This document shows positions 21,224 through 33,476 of a stretch of 64,000 nt of DNA, piece by piece. Position 1 is the first letter of the stretch; each line of letters begins with the position of its first letter. The notes beneath the pieces were generated by a model that worked only from the letters and a program-made list of their open reading frames with translations, searched no databases and was not told the DNA's origin. This DNA comes from Cyrtodaria siliqua (taxonomy: Eukaryota; Mollusca; Bivalvia; Adapedonta; Hiatellidae). Made by a program: the position numbers and the translations under genes. The DNA lies in the NCBI GenBank assembly GCA_037043455.1, contig JAWPHD010001289.1, forward strand, positions 273,504-337,503, in the 5' to 3' direction.

Positions 21224-21649
21224 AGATTTTAAAGAATATTATATAACGTGTTTGATTTTAACAAGTGGTTGTTCATTGTTACTTAATGCAATAATATATG
21301 GGCTTGTTTGTGTTTGTTTAAAATATTTGACTTTGCCGAATCAAGCACACTTTGAAGAAGAAAAAAAAGGTTGAACATGCGCACGCTATTAAGTTAACAT
21401 ACAATTAATTATTAAATGAAATAAAGTTCTTATTGTGCTAATATATTTGATTTTTTATTTATTGAATTCCAATTTATTTATTTATTAACTTGTTAATCAC
21501 CACTAACATGCTATCTTTCTTCCGAATAAAGAAAGCACCTACCCTTCCGATTACCTGTGTTTTATCAATTAGCCTCCACCACCGCCACTCATGCATTCCC
21601 AAATACCCCGGTTATTTCTGCATGTAACGAGGACTCCGCCATTTAAACT

Positions 21650-22620
21650 TGTCCCAACCGGAACATGGCGATGATATGCGCAACTAGGCTTGGTACTCAT
21701 CATCCCCGCCAAGATTCATTGAAATCCGGCCAGAGGATCAGGAGAACTAGTCGGGACAAAGTTTGTGTATTAAAACCTTAAAATGGCCAACCTCTGCCAT
21801 AAATCATTCAACCGGCAAATGGCGATGACATGTGCATCTAGGCTTGGTACTCATCATCCCCACCAAGATTCGTTGATATCAGGACAGGAATTCAGAATAG
21901 ACTGGTGTGGACAAAGTTTGTGTATTAAAACCGTTAAAGGGTCATAACTCAGACAAAAATCATTCTTTCCTCCGAATAAACAAAGCAATTACCCATCCGA
22001 TTACCTGTATTTTATCATTTAGCCGCCAACGCCGCCACTCATGCATTCCTAGCTACCCCCGTTATAGCTGAATGTGACGGGGACTCCGTCATTTAAACTT
22101 GCCTCAACCGGAACATGGCGATGATATGCATAACTAGGCTCGATACTGATCATCCTCGACACGTTTCGTTGAAATCCGGCTAGGGGATCAGGAGAACTAG
22201 TCGGGACAATGTTTGTGTATTAAGGCCACAACTTCGCCAAAGATCTTTCAACCACAACACGGTACAATTAAGCTTGGTACTGATCATCCCTGAGAAGTTT
22301 CGTTGAAATCCAGCCAGGGGTTCAGGAGAACTAGTCCAGACAAAGTTTGTATATTAAAACCTTTAAAGGGTCATAACTCCGCCAAAACTCAATGAACCGT
22401 AACATGGCGAGAATACGCACAACTGGACCTGGTACTGATCCAAAGGGGTTCAGGATAACTAGTCCAAAGTTTGTGTATTAAAACCTTTAAAGGGCTATAA
22501 CTCCCGATAAAATCATTCAACCGGAACACGGTGAAGATATGTACAACTAGTCTTGGTGCTGATCATCCCTGCAAAGTTTCGGTGAAATCCGGCCAAACAA
22601 AGGTCCTAACTCAGGTGTTA
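21650..22620 (+). repeat. D-type tandem repeat array (right duplication copy)
   Basis: Counterpart of 840-1850, with the same monomer landmarks and small deletions (for example the unit near 22440 is shortened). Confidence 0.8.
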
Positions 22621-23379
22621 CTAATTTGATATGGTTGGTTTGGTTGGTTTTCAAATTAATCCGAGCTGTCATTGATAGTAACAATCTGGTGAAGTGTGGT
22701 AAAGATCGGACCGATCTATCTTGTTTTCAAACGTGTCCAAGTGTTTAATGATGTCAACAATCTGGCCAAGTTTGGTAAAGATAAAATAGGGATACATGGC
22801 TGGTTTTCAAACTGGTCCAAGGCTTTTATCGATATTAACATTCTGAAAAATAAGTTTAGCAAAGACCGGATGAAAAATTAAGTAGTAAGTAAACATTTAA
22901 CAAAGCAAAATACAGCGTTGTTAATATATCAGGAGCCATAACTCTGGTGTTACTAATCTGATCTAGACGGTTTTCAAACAGGTCCAACCTTGCATTGTTG
23001 CCAAGTTTAGAAACTATCAAATTGAAAATAAAGGCCTTACAGTATCGTCTTAATGAGATAAAATATACAATATTTAACTACGTTTGATGCCCCTCGGCCT
23101 TCGTCTTCCATCAGTAGAGCTAAAACTGAAGGCCATTCCATCTTAACAAGGCAACATATATCATGTTTAACTAAATCAAAGGCCATAACTCTAGTGTTAC
23201 TGATCCGATCTAGCTGGTTTTCAAACTTGTCCCGGCTTTCATTGAAATCAACAATCTCGCCAAGTTTAGTAAGGGTTAGATGAAAAATGAAGTCTTATTG
23301 TCTTAACGAATATAATATAGCCTATTTTACAAAATCGAGGGCCATAACTCAGTGTTAATCATCTGATCTAGCTGTTTTT
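22600..23379 (-). repeat. A-type repeats, inverted orientation
   Basis: Counterpart of 1851-3460 without the TTAA insertion; monomers show TTTCATTGATATTAACA-like boxes and GGTTTTCAAAC. Confidence 0.7.
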
Positions 23380-24117
23380 AGCTCTACTGGTCAAAGGTCA
23401 GCAGAGCTTATGGGATGGCGAGTTGTCCGTCGTCCGGACATCCGTCCGTCCGTTAACTTGTATCTCGTTAAGACGATAGGGCCTTCATTTTCCATCCGAT
23501 CTTGACCAAACGTTATCAGATTGTTAATATCAATGAAAGCTCGGTTAAGTACGAAAACCAGCAAGATCGGACCATTAACAAAGAGTTGTGGCCCTTGATT
23601 TAGTTAAAAATGCTATAGTTGGCCTCGTTAAGACGATAGGGCCTTCATTTTTCATCCGATCTTTAACAAACTTTATCAGACTGTTAATATCAATAAAAGC
23701 TCAGACAAGTTCGTAAACCAGCCAGTTCGGACCAGTAACAGCGGAGTTATGGCCCTTGATTAAGTTAAAAATGCTATATTTGCCTCGTTAAGACGACAGT
23801 GCCTTCATTTTTCATCCGATATTTACCAAACTTTATTAGATTGTTACTAGCAATGAAAGCTCAGATAAGTTCGTAAACCAGCCAGTTCGGATCGTAACAG
23901 CGGAGTTATGGCCCTTGATGTAGTTAAAAATGCTCGTTAAGACGATAGGAATTCATTTTTTATCCCATCTTTACCAAACTTTACCAGATTGTTAATATCA
24001 ATAAAGCTCGGATAAGTTCGAATACCAGCCAGATAGGACAAGTAACAGCGGAGTTATGGCCCTTGAGTTAGTTAAAAATGCTATATTTTTCCTCGTTAAG
24101 ACGATAGGGCCTTCATT
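23380..24117 (+). repeat. A-type array with hairpin terminus
   Basis: Starts with the AGCTCTACTGG...CAGCAGAGCT hairpin (23380-23408) and GTCCGTCGTCCGGAC, followed by about five A-type monomers ending GCCTTCATTTG. Continues slightly beyond the duplicated part. Confidence 0.7.
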
Positions 24118-25120
24118 TGACCGGATTTCAGTGAAACTTTGCAGGGATGATCTGTACCAAGCCTAGTTGAACATATCGTCACCGTGTTCCGGTTGAATGC
24201 TTCTTGTTGAGTTATGGCCCTTTAAAGATTTTAATACACACTTTGTCCTGACTAGTTCTCCTGAACCCCTGGCCGGGTTTAAACGAAAACTTTTGGGGAT
24301 GATCAGTTCCAGGTCTATTTGTGCATACACAAACTTTGTCTGGATAGTTCTCCTGAACCCCTCGCCGGATTTCAACGGAACTTTACAGGGATGATCAGTA
24401 CAAAGCCTAGTTGTGATATCATCTTCACGTTCCGGTTTACAGATTTTTGGCGGAGTAATGGCCCTTTCAAGGTTTTTGATACACACACATTTTCCGGGCT
24501 AGTTCTCCTGGCCGGATTTCAACGAAACTTGACAAGGATGATCAGTACCAATCCTAGTTGTGCAGGTCATCGCTATATTCCGGTTGAACAATTTTTGTTA
24601 TGGCCCTTTAATGATTTTAATACAAAAACGTTGTCTAGATTAGTCTCTTCTGAATTCCTTGTCGGATTTCAACGAATCTTAGCAGGGATGATCAGTACCA
24701 AGCCTAGTTGCACCCATCATTGCCGTGTTCTGGTTGAATGATGTTTGGCCCTTTTAAGGTTTGAGTAAACAAACTATGTTCTAAACAAACTTATGCTCCT
24801 GATCCCCTGGCCGGATTTCAACGAATTTTGACAGAGATGGTCAGTACCAAGCCTAGTTGCGCATTTTTTTTGCCGTGTTCCAGTTGAATGAATTTTGGCA
24901 GAGTTATGACCCCTTAAAACTTTTAATACACTAACTTTCCTGAACTGCTGGCCGGATTTCAACGAAAGTTGGCATGGATGATCAGTACCAAGCCTAGTTG
25001 CGTATATTATCGCCATGTTCCGGTTGAATGGTTTTTGACAGAATTATGGCCCCTTGCACATAAACTTTATTTTTAGCCAGTAGAGCGTCCACACACCCTT
25101 TTGGACCTCTTAATTTACTT
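24118..25120 (-). repeat. D-type tandem-repeat element, inverted, with its 5' end
   Basis: About six D-type monomers read on the minus strand (CCTAGTTG, TTCCGGTTGAATG, GTTATGGCCC). The high-coordinate end (25078-25120) carries TTTTAGCCAGTAGAGCG and TTTTGGACCTCTT, a diverged version of the ACAAGAGGCC...CTACTGGCTAAA terminus at 15055. The element abuts the A-type array tail-to-tail at 24117. Confidence 0.75.
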
Positions 25121-26208
25121 GTCCGAGCTTTCATTGAAATCAACAATCTGGCAAAGTTTGATAAATATCAGATGAAAAATCAAGGCCCTATTGTCATAAT
25201 GTGTCAAAACGACAATCAAGTAATAAAGTTTATAGTGTGTGCAATTCTTCGCAAGTTATTGAGCGGAAATTTTTTATCATTAACAGTCACATTGACCTTG
25301 ATGACAGACAAAGTTACTCCTTACGATCTATTTCACAAAGTCAATGGAGGACTACTCCTCTGCATGTGACGGTGTGTTTGCAGTGGTTGTATTCTACCCC
25401 GGCAACCACACGGGGACTATGTTAATAGCGATCTTATTTGGCAATGGTGTTGAACAGTTTGAACGTCCTAGGATGCATCATGTGAAGTTTCATCAAGGTC
25501 TGTCCAGCAGTCTCAGAGGTGTCATTTGAAACAAAAGTTGACTGAAAAGAAGGACTGACAAAGTTAGGTCCAAATAGCTGACTTTAAGCTGTCAGCTCAG
25601 ACGAGCTAAATATAAATATACTCATTATCAAGGCAATAACTCTGCAACATATAGGTTATTACAAATGTCAACTCATCCAACAGCTTTATGGTACAAAAAC
25701 CTGCATACCAAACTTGGTGAATGATTATTTACTACATTTATTGCATAACAAGCTAAAATTCACTGCTTTTTCTTAATCAAGGGTACTAACTCTGTACTGT
25801 ATTCCAGATTTTTCTCAATGTCAAATCAACCAAGATTATTTTGAAGCAAACAAATGTGGTTAAATTATAATATCTGTTTGTCTCGTTATTATGTAAACAA
25901 CCTGAAATTTACTTATTTTGACATAATATTGGGCCACAACTCTTCAAATTACGGAACTTTTACGCTCATCGTCGATATGTTCTAAGTTCTAATATCTTTA
26001 TAGCAAACATTCTTACTAAGTTTGGACAAGTTTTTCCGACACCATTTACTAATGTCTGATTTTGCTTGTTTGGTGTTTAACATAATTTTTCAGCACATTT
26101 TAGACTATGTATGACGATAAAAAATTTGTGGCAGAGGCTGACCACCCCATTATTCCTGGGTAGAACCATTACTGTATACCTCCCTCCATCCATATGATCC
26201 ACAATCCA
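25121..26208. repeat. Highly diverged ~150-bp repeats
   Basis: An A-type remnant (CCGAGCTTTCATTGAAATCAAC) lies at 25121-25190. Later, AAGGCAATAACTCTG (25637), AAGGGTACTAACTCTG (25780) and GGGCCACAACTCT (25930) recur at roughly 150-base spacing. At 26098-26190 there is a SINE fragment with TTCCTGGGTAGAACCATTAC. Open frames at 25172-25529 have no recognisable homology. Confidence 0.45.
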
Positions 26209-26694
26209 TTGTTTTACTTATATCGAGGGCAACAACTCTGTAACAGATGCACTGATTTCTCTCACGGTCAGTTTTACTTATATCAAGGGCAAACAACTCT
26301 GTATCACGTGCACTAATTTCTCTCACTGTCAGTTTTACTTATATCAAGGGCAACAACTCTGTATCACGTGCACTGATTTCTCTCACGGTCAGTTTTACTT
26401 ATATCAAGGGCAAACAACTCTGTATCACGTGTACTAATTTCTCTCACTGTCAGTTCTACTTATATCAAGGGCAACAACTCTGTATCACGTGCACTGATTT
26501 CTCTCACTGTCAGTTTTACTTATATCAAGGGCAAACAACTCTGTATCACGTACACTGATTTCTCTCACTGTCAGTTTTACTTATAGCAAGGGCAAACAAC
26601 TCTGTATCACGTGCACTGATTTCCCTGTCAGGTTTACTTATATCAAGGGCAACAACTCTGTATCACGTGCACTGATTTCTCTCACTGTCAGACT
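26209..26694. repeat. ~61-bp minisatellite, about eight units
   Basis: The unit reads TTTTACTTATATCAAGGGCA, ACAACTCTGTATCACGTGCA, CTGATTTCTCTCACTGTCAG. Most units contain the E-box palindrome CACGTG. The units are very similar, implying recent amplification. Confidence 0.9.
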
Positions 26695-26762
26695 GGTCCA
26701 AGATAGTATTTATTACAAAACTTTAAATTGGTGAACAAGTCAAAATTGTTTACTAAAAGTAT

Positions 26763-26935
26763 GGACTATTCCATTAAAACATACATAGGACCCAGGATGT
26801 CACTTTTGAAATTAAACACCCACCCATAGATGCAAAATTGAGTTTAAAGAACCAAATTTATGAATATATGGTACACCAATAGATGTTTATTAAACTGTCT
26901 TCCTGGAGTCCTGGATATGTTTTAATGGAATGACC
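26763..26935. mobile_element. Short inverted-repeat MITE (~173 bp)
   Basis: The ends are GGACTATTCCATTAAAACAT and, inverted on the right, ATGTTTTAATGGAATGACC. The interior has the ACACCCACCCATAGATG block. Same terminal sequence as the 3.4-kb element at 46142-49527. Confidence 0.65.
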
Positions 26936-27750
26936 TAATGCAATCACAAGCTGAACTGTGTTCTTTTATTTCTTCGATATAAAAGTGCAATAACTATGTT
27001 ATGCATGTCAAATTTTGCCATTGACAAATCTGTCCACTGTCTTAATAAAACACACCTTTTATTAGTTATTTGGGATAAATCTGTAACCATTTACAAAGTT
27101 ATAGCATTCATAGCAATGTACTAATGGTCAGCGACTGACCATGACAGCAAATAATGCTTTATCAGATAACATTGTCCGGCGTTAAGCCAGTACACTGGCC
27201 TATGGCCAGCAGAGCAAATTTATTGATACAAATCTTCATGTTTTAATTCTTCGAAAAAGAAACGGAAGAAAGAGAAGTACTATGTACTTTAAATTATGCT
27301 CTTCATAATTCATATGCAGGGAAGAATTAAATTGAATTGGATTTTATGGCGCACCAAAACATGAAAGGTTATACGGCAACAGGCATGAACAAGCCAGGCC
27401 CATGCTCCATTTACATTAAGATAAAATATGGAGAAAGGGCCTAGAACCTTCTAATTTGCAGAACTTCAGACTTGCTGCAAATTCTATAGTAGATTCTCCA
27501 TTTACACTGGAGCCACGTTTGCATACGCGGTGTCATCATGAACACCTTGAATGCATGATAAACAAGATGGCGTCTGTGAGTCATGTGCTGGAAAAAGCAA
27601 GTGAATGGTAAAACATATAAAACTATAACCACTGAATTGAACGATAAGCTGGCTAAACCTGAATTTATGAGGTTTCATAGTAGCTTCCAAAGTATGGTTA
27701 TATGCTAGGAAGCACCCAAGTATTGTAAGACTGTTTGTGTGATTATTGCA
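26936..27750. other. Unassigned DNA with a SINE-tail-like piece
   Basis: TTGAATTGGATTTTATGGCGC at 27333-27353 matches the tail end of the SINE at 36942, but no head follows. Minus-strand open frames at 27441-27690 are overlapping and resemble nothing known. Confidence 0.4.
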
Positions 27751-28860
27751 GCGACGTTGTTAATGTGTTCCTTGGTGACAACAGTTACATGATTTAAATA
27801 CTTGTTTATAATACAAGGGCCAATTTACACTGGTCTTATATTCATGTAACAAACATTGTTTGTTTCAATGTCTCGCATAACTAAGCTCTGAAACTACGTT
27901 CTATCTCCATCTAAAAGTTCAATACTCCACGATGGAAATAAAATCTGTCTCTGTCGAATATATCGTCATGTGTCTATCTTATGTATAGTTTGTCGCAGTC
28001 ATACAATGGGACATTATAATACCATTTGACAAAATATGTATTGTAACTATTGTATAGTTGGATATTTTCGACATCGAAGACATGTTATGTACATATTAAA
28101 TATTTTATTTTCAAAGTTTATATTTTGTTTCCACATTATATGTATTATGGTATGGTTTTATGGTATGATATTTAGGTATGGTTAAAATATATACGTAACA
28201 GTGTAAACATAATTATGTAATATGAATGCTTCAGCGCCAGTTCCTGGCACAGATTTGATTTTGTTTGATTTTGAATATATAACTGCCAAAATGTACAAAC
28301 GTTCTTGTTTTGTTTGTGTACTTATTTTGTAATTGGTTATCTGTCATTGTTGTTTCTATACTATGTGAATCTCCTATATGGAGGAAATAAAGAATATTAT
28401 TATTATTATTATAACTATGTAAAACTGATCCAATAAGGGTGCCTACTAAGCTCCCAATTAAAGGGAATGTAGCGACTCTTTAGTATTGAGAGTTCTGAAA
28501 AACTTGAATAAGGGTGAACAATTGTAATACTTAATGGCAATAATGCTTTATATGACCAGTAAAATATTTTGCATTCATTTGCAATGATTTTCTTCGTTTT
28601 AAACGATATTTATCAATATTCCATATATGGTAATATGGAACTATGATGTCATAGTTCTAAAATGGCGGCTCCCATATCCGTTTTAGAACACCTTTAAATG
28701 GTCATATCTTTTTTGTTTATCATCCGATTTTGATTATTGTTTCAACTTTTTCCACGTTTTTCAGAACTCTCAATAACAGAGCTTGTTTGGCTGTGTCGCT
28801 ACATTCCCTTTAAAGAAAAAAGAACCAAGGCTTCTTATGAGAAAAAATAAATTAAAAAAT
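27751..28860. repeat. Direct duplication, left unit (possible LINE 3' end)
   Basis: Parts of this stretch recur at 29007-29460: CGACGTTGTTAATGTGTT, TTTTATGGTATGATATTTAGG, CTTCAGCGCCAGTTCCTGGC, and GGAAATAAAGAATATTATTATT. The AATAAA followed by (ATT)n resembles the 3' end of a LINE, but no reverse transcriptase was found. This unit holds a 348-bp TTAA insertion the other lacks. Confidence 0.7.
28462..28809. mobile_element. 348-bp MITE with TTAA target duplication and a visible empty site
   Basis: The ends AGGGAATGTAGCGAC are a perfect 15-base inverted repeat; TATTGAGAGTTCTGAAAAAC is repeated inverted further in. TTAA flanks both sides (28458-28461, 28810-28813). The paralogous site at 29395-29398 has one TTAA and the same flanks (CCCAATTAAAGAAAAAAG), proving insertion. 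Confidence 0.9.
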
Positions 28861-28985
28861 GTAAAAAAAAAATATTCAAGAAATTCAAAGAAAAAAATAT
28901 CAATAAAAAATTCAATGAAAAAAATTTAAATTTTTTTTTTATTAAAAAAAAAAAAAAAAAAAAAAAAAAGAAATTAAAAAACAAA
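28845..28985. repeat. A/T-rich low-complexity tract
   Basis: Long A-runs with a short T-run and AAATTCAA repeats. The shorter equivalent at 29435-29510 belongs to the second duplication unit. Confidence 0.8.
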
Positions 28986-29006
28986 CAAAACAAAACAACC
29001 TTTCAG

Positions 29007-29460
29007 CGACGTTGTTAATGTGTTTCTTGGTGCCAACAGTAACATGATTGAAATACTTCTCTCAGATGAAATAGACCGGTTTTATGGTATGGTTTTATGG
29101 TATGATATTTAGGTGCATGCATTGGGTGTGGTTAAAATATATACGTAACAGTGTAAACATAATTATATAATATGAATGCTTCAGCGCCAGTTCCTGGCAC
29201 AGATTTGATTTTTGTTTGATTTTGAATATATAACTGCCAACATGTTTATACGTCCTTGTTTTGTTTGTGTACTTAATTTGTAATTGGTTATCTGTCTACT
29301 TTGTGAATCTTCTATATGAAGGAAATAAAGAATATTATTATTATTATAACTCTATGTAAAACTGATCCAATAAGGGTGCCTACTTAGCTCCCAATTAAAG
29401 AAAAAAGAACCAAGGCTTCTTATGAGAAAAATTAAATTAAAAAATGTAAAAAAAAAAAAA
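29007..29460. repeat. Direct duplication, right unit
   Basis: Shortened counterpart of 27751-28860. It lacks about 300 bases between AAATACTT and TTTTATGGTATGG, and lacks the TTAA MITE. Confidence 0.75.
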
Positions 29461-29523
29461 TCAAGAAATTCAAAGAAAAAAATATCAATAAAAAATTGAA
29501 TAAAAAAAAACAAACAAAAAAAC

Positions 29524-30241
29524 ACAAGAGGTCAATGACCTTGAAGCTCTACTGATTGATTTTGATAGCCAGATTAGCGATGGGAAGTATGTTGTAGGAT
29601 GAGCGTAGGTGTTATACTTTGGGGAAATCTTGCAGAAACATTTTTATTTTTATTTTTGATTACAACCCGCTGACTTCATTGTTTCTGAAAAGCAAATACA
29701 AATGAAATCAACATCCCCAACCTTTCTTTTTTATCTTTCCCGCCTGCGTGTCAGTTTGCTTGCACTATCAAATAAAAGTACAGTTTTCACTCCCACATCA
29801 AACAGGCCGTTAATAGTATTACGTCACTTTAGCATAATTTTCAGCATAATTTTCGACAAGGATAAATAGCATGTCATACTGATCATTTTAGAAAAAGTCC
29901 CATATCAATATCACTTATAGTTTTCAAAAGGTAGTCGCTACAAACTTGTTTTTTTGAAATTTTATTTTTAGCCGTGGCGGCCATCTTGAATTTCCGGCCG
30001 ACCTGAAATTTTGCTAGGATCAATTAGACATAAAGAGCAACATTCCCGTTGAGTAGTTACAGAGGAGTAGTCGCTACAAGTTTTTACTAGATAACTCTAT
30101 GTAAACAAAGATGGCCGCTGACAGCCATGTTTAACATCGAATCAAAACGATTTTCGACAAGGACCAACATCATGTCATGTTGATCATTTTAGAAAAAGTC
30201 CCATAATTTTTTCAAGAAGCAGTCGCTACAAACTTGTTTTT
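29524..30241 (+). mobile_element. B-type tandem-repeat element, 3'-truncated
   Basis: The start ACAAGAGGTCAATGACC is the standard 5' end of this family, with the palindrome GGTCAATGACC, then GCTCTACTGATTG. About two ~320-bp monomers follow before the sequence switches at GTTTTTAGCTCT into the inverted A-type element. Confidence 0.75.
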
Positions 30242-33130
30242 AGCTCTACTGGCCAAGGGCCAGCAGAGCTTATAGGATGGCGAGTTGTCCGTCGTCCGTC
30301 CGTCCGTCCGTCCGTCTTCCGTCGTTAACTTTTGTCTTGTTACCATTCTAGGGCCTTCATTGTTCATCCGAACTTTACCAAACTTTAACAGGTTGTTAAT
30401 ATCAATGAAAGCTCGGTCAAGTTCGAAAACCAGCCAGATCGGATTAATTTCACCGGAGTTATGGCCCTTGTTTTGCTGGAAAATGCCATATTAAGCCTTG
30501 TGAACACTCTAGCACCTTCATTTATTATTTGATCTTTACCAAACTTGCAAAGATTGTTAATATCTATAAAAGCTCGGACAAGTTCGAAAACCAGCCAAAT
30601 CAGTTTAGTAACACCAGAATTATGACCCTTGTTTTTCCTGAAAATTGCTATTTTCTTGCCTTGTGAATGCTCTAGCACCTTCATTTATTATTTGATCTTT
30701 ACCAAACTTGCAAAGATTGTTAATATCAATGAAAGCTCGAAGAAGTTCGAAAATCAGTTAAATCGGACCAGTTACACCGGGGTTATGGCCCTTGTTTTTT
30801 CTGAAAAATGCTATTTTCTGCCTTGTGAATGCTCCAGCACCTTCATTTATTATTTGATCGTTACCAAACTTGCAAAGATTGTTAATACAAGTTCGAAAAT
30901 TAGCTGAATTGGGTCAGTAACACCAGAGTTATGGCCCTTGTTTTTTTCTGAAAAATTCCATTTTCTGCCTTGTGAACACTCTAGCACCTTCATTTATTAT
31001 TTGATCTTTACCAAACTTGCACAGATTGTTAATATCAATGAAAGCTCGGACAAGTTTGAAAACCAGCCAGATCGGACCAGTAACAGCGGAGTTATGGTCC
31101 TTGATTTAGTTAAAAATGCTATATTGCTATATTTTGCCTCGTTAAGACGATAGGGTCATCGTTTTTCATCCTATCTTTACTATACTTTACCACATTGTTA
31201 ATATCAATAAAAGCTCGGACAAGTTCGAAAACCAGCCAGATCGGACCAGTAACACCGGAGTTATGGCCCTTGTTTTTCCTGAAAATTGCTATTTTCTGCC
31301 TTGTGAATGCTCTAGCACCTTCATTTATTATTTGATCGTTACCAAACTTGCAGAGATTGTTAATACTTATTATAGCTTGGACAAGTTCGAAAATCAGCTA
31401 AATAAGGTCAGTAACACCAGAGTTATGGCCCTTGTTTTTTCTGAAAAATGCCATTTTCTGCCTTCTGAACACTCTAGCACCTTCATTTATTATTTGATCT
31501 TTACCAAACTTGCAAAGATTGTTAATATCAATGAAAGCTCAAAGAAGTTCGAAAATCAGTTAAATCGGACCAGTAACACCGGAGTTATGGCCCTTGTTTT
31601 TTTTCTGAAAAATGCTATTTTCTGCCTTGTGAACGCTCCAGCACCTTCTTTTATTATTTGATCGTTACCAAACTTGCACAGATTGTTAATACTAATTATA
31701 GCTTGGACAAGTTCGAAAATCAGCTGAATTAGGTCAGTAACACCAGAGTTATGGCCCTTGTTTTTTTCTGAAAAATGCCATTTTCTGCCTTGTGAACACT
31801 CTAGCACCTTCATTTATTATTTGATCTTTACCAAACTCGCACAGATTGTTAATATCAATGAAAGCTCGAAAAAGTTCGAAAACCAGCCAGATCGGACAAG
31901 TAACAGCGGAGTTATGGTCCTTGATTTAGTTAAAAATGCTATATTGCTATATTTTGCCTCGTTCAGACGATAGGGTCATCGTTTTTCATCCTATCTTTAC
32001 TATACTTTACCACATTGTTAATATCAATGAAAGCTCGGATAAGTTCGAAAACCAGCCAGATCGGACCAGTACCAGCGGAGTTATGGTCCTTGATTTAGTT
32101 AAAAATGCTATATTGCTATATTTTGCCTCGTTAAGACGATAGGGTCATCGTTTTTCATCCTATCTTTACTATACTTTACCACATTGTTAATATCAATAAA
32201 AGCTTGGACAAGTTTGAAAACCAGCCATATCAGACCAGTAACAGCGGAGTTATGGCCCTTGATTTAGTTAAAAATGCTATATTTTGCATCGTTAAGATGA
32301 TAGGGACTTCATTGTTCATCCGATCTTTACCAATCTTTATCAGATTGTTAATGTCATTGCAAGCTCAAACACGTTTGAAAACCAGCCATATCGAACCAGT
32401 AACGGCGGAGTTATGGCCCTTGATTTAGTTAAAAATGCTATATTTTGCCTCGTTAAGACGATAGGGGCTTCATTGTTCATCCGATCTTTACCAAACTTTA
32501 TCAGATTGTTAATATCAATAAATGCTCGGATTAGTTCGAAAACCAGCCATATCGGATTAGTAAAAGCGGAGTTATGGTCCTTGATTTAGTTAAAAATGCC
32601 ATATTTTGCCTCGTTAAGACGATAGGGGCTTTATTGTTCATCCGATCTTTACCAAACTTTATCAGATTGTTAATGTTATTGAAAGCTCGAACAAGTTCGA
32701 AAACCAGCCATATTGTACCAGTAACAGCGGAGTTATGGTCCTTGATTTAGTTAAAAATGCTATATTTTGCCTCGTTAAGACGATAGGGGCTTCATTGTTC
32801 ATCCGATCTTTACCAAACTTTATCAGATTGTTAATATCAATGAAAGCTCAGACAAGTTCGAAAACCATTCATATCGGACCAGTAACAGCGGAGTTATGGC
32901 CCTTGATTTAGTTCAAAATTATATATTTTGCCTCGTTAAGATTTTTCATCCGATCTTTACCAAACTTTATCAGATTGTTAATGCCTATGAAAGCTTGGTC
33001 AAGTTCGAAAACCAACCAGATCGAACCAGTAACAGAGGAGTTATGGCCCTTGATTTTGTTAAAAATGCTATAATTTGCCTCGTCATACAATAGGCCTTCA
33101 TTTTGCATCTGATCTTTGCCAAACTTTAGC
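30242..33130 (-). mobile_element. A-type tandem-repeat element with ~17 monomers
   Basis: Its 3' end is at the low coordinate: hairpin AGCTCTACTGGCC...GGCCAGCAGAGCT (30242-30270), then a (GTCC)n run at about 30290-30306. Some 17 monomers follow, counted by the GAGTTATGGCCCTTG box, mostly 160-170 bp apart. Two subtypes are seen: one with CTCTAGCACCTTCATTTATT, one with CCTCGTTAAGACGATAGGG. Many monomers are 162 bp, so open frames pass through up to three units; I do not regard these as genes. The 5' end is not identified. Confidence 0.85.
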
Positions 33131-33476
33131 AGCTTTTATGACTTTCTTTTTCATACCATTTTTATTTTTTTATTTTTTTTTTATTTACTTGTCTTTGATT
33201 TTGATTTTTTGATATTTTTTTTTAATTATTTTTTTTTTCTATTTTTTTTTTCCAATTATTATTTTTTTTTTTTTCAATTTTTTTAGCTCTATGTTGGACC
33301 AGTCGGACCAGTAACATAGGAATTATGGCTCTTGATTTAGTTAAATATGCTATATTTTGCCTCGTTAATACAGAAGGGCCTTCATTTTTCATCTGATCTT
33401 TACCAAACTTTACCAGATTCTTTAGTTATGGCCCTTCATTTAGTTAATAAGCTGTTTTTTGCCCGAAACTTTCAAA
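33131..33476. repeat. T-rich tract and A-type remnant
   Basis: 33140-33290 is almost all T with few other bases. 33290-33470 holds one broken A-type monomer (GGACCAGTAACATAGGAATTATGG). Confidence 0.6.

Larger units (their letters stand above)
20783..23999. repeat. Segmental duplication, right copy
   Basis: Matches 1-4093 in the same order and orientation. It lacks the 830-bp TTAA insertion (empty site 23050-23053) and has small indels elsewhere. It begins inside the pseudogene, downstream of the protease remnant, though the left copy may also extend beyond the window. Both copies keep a hairpin of CCAGCCAACCCC ... GGGGTTGGATGG. Confidence 0.85.

Noticed and set aside
26209..26694. CRISPR-like array
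   Set aside because: Units are contiguous near-identical repeats without unique spacers, in an animal genome; it is a minisatellite.
30285..33108. Many open frames repeating FIYYLIFTKLA / NESSKKFENQ in the A-type array
   Set aside because: They arise because many monomers are 162 bp (54 codons) without stops. There is no start, splice or domain logic, and the same sequence occurs in both orientations across the window.
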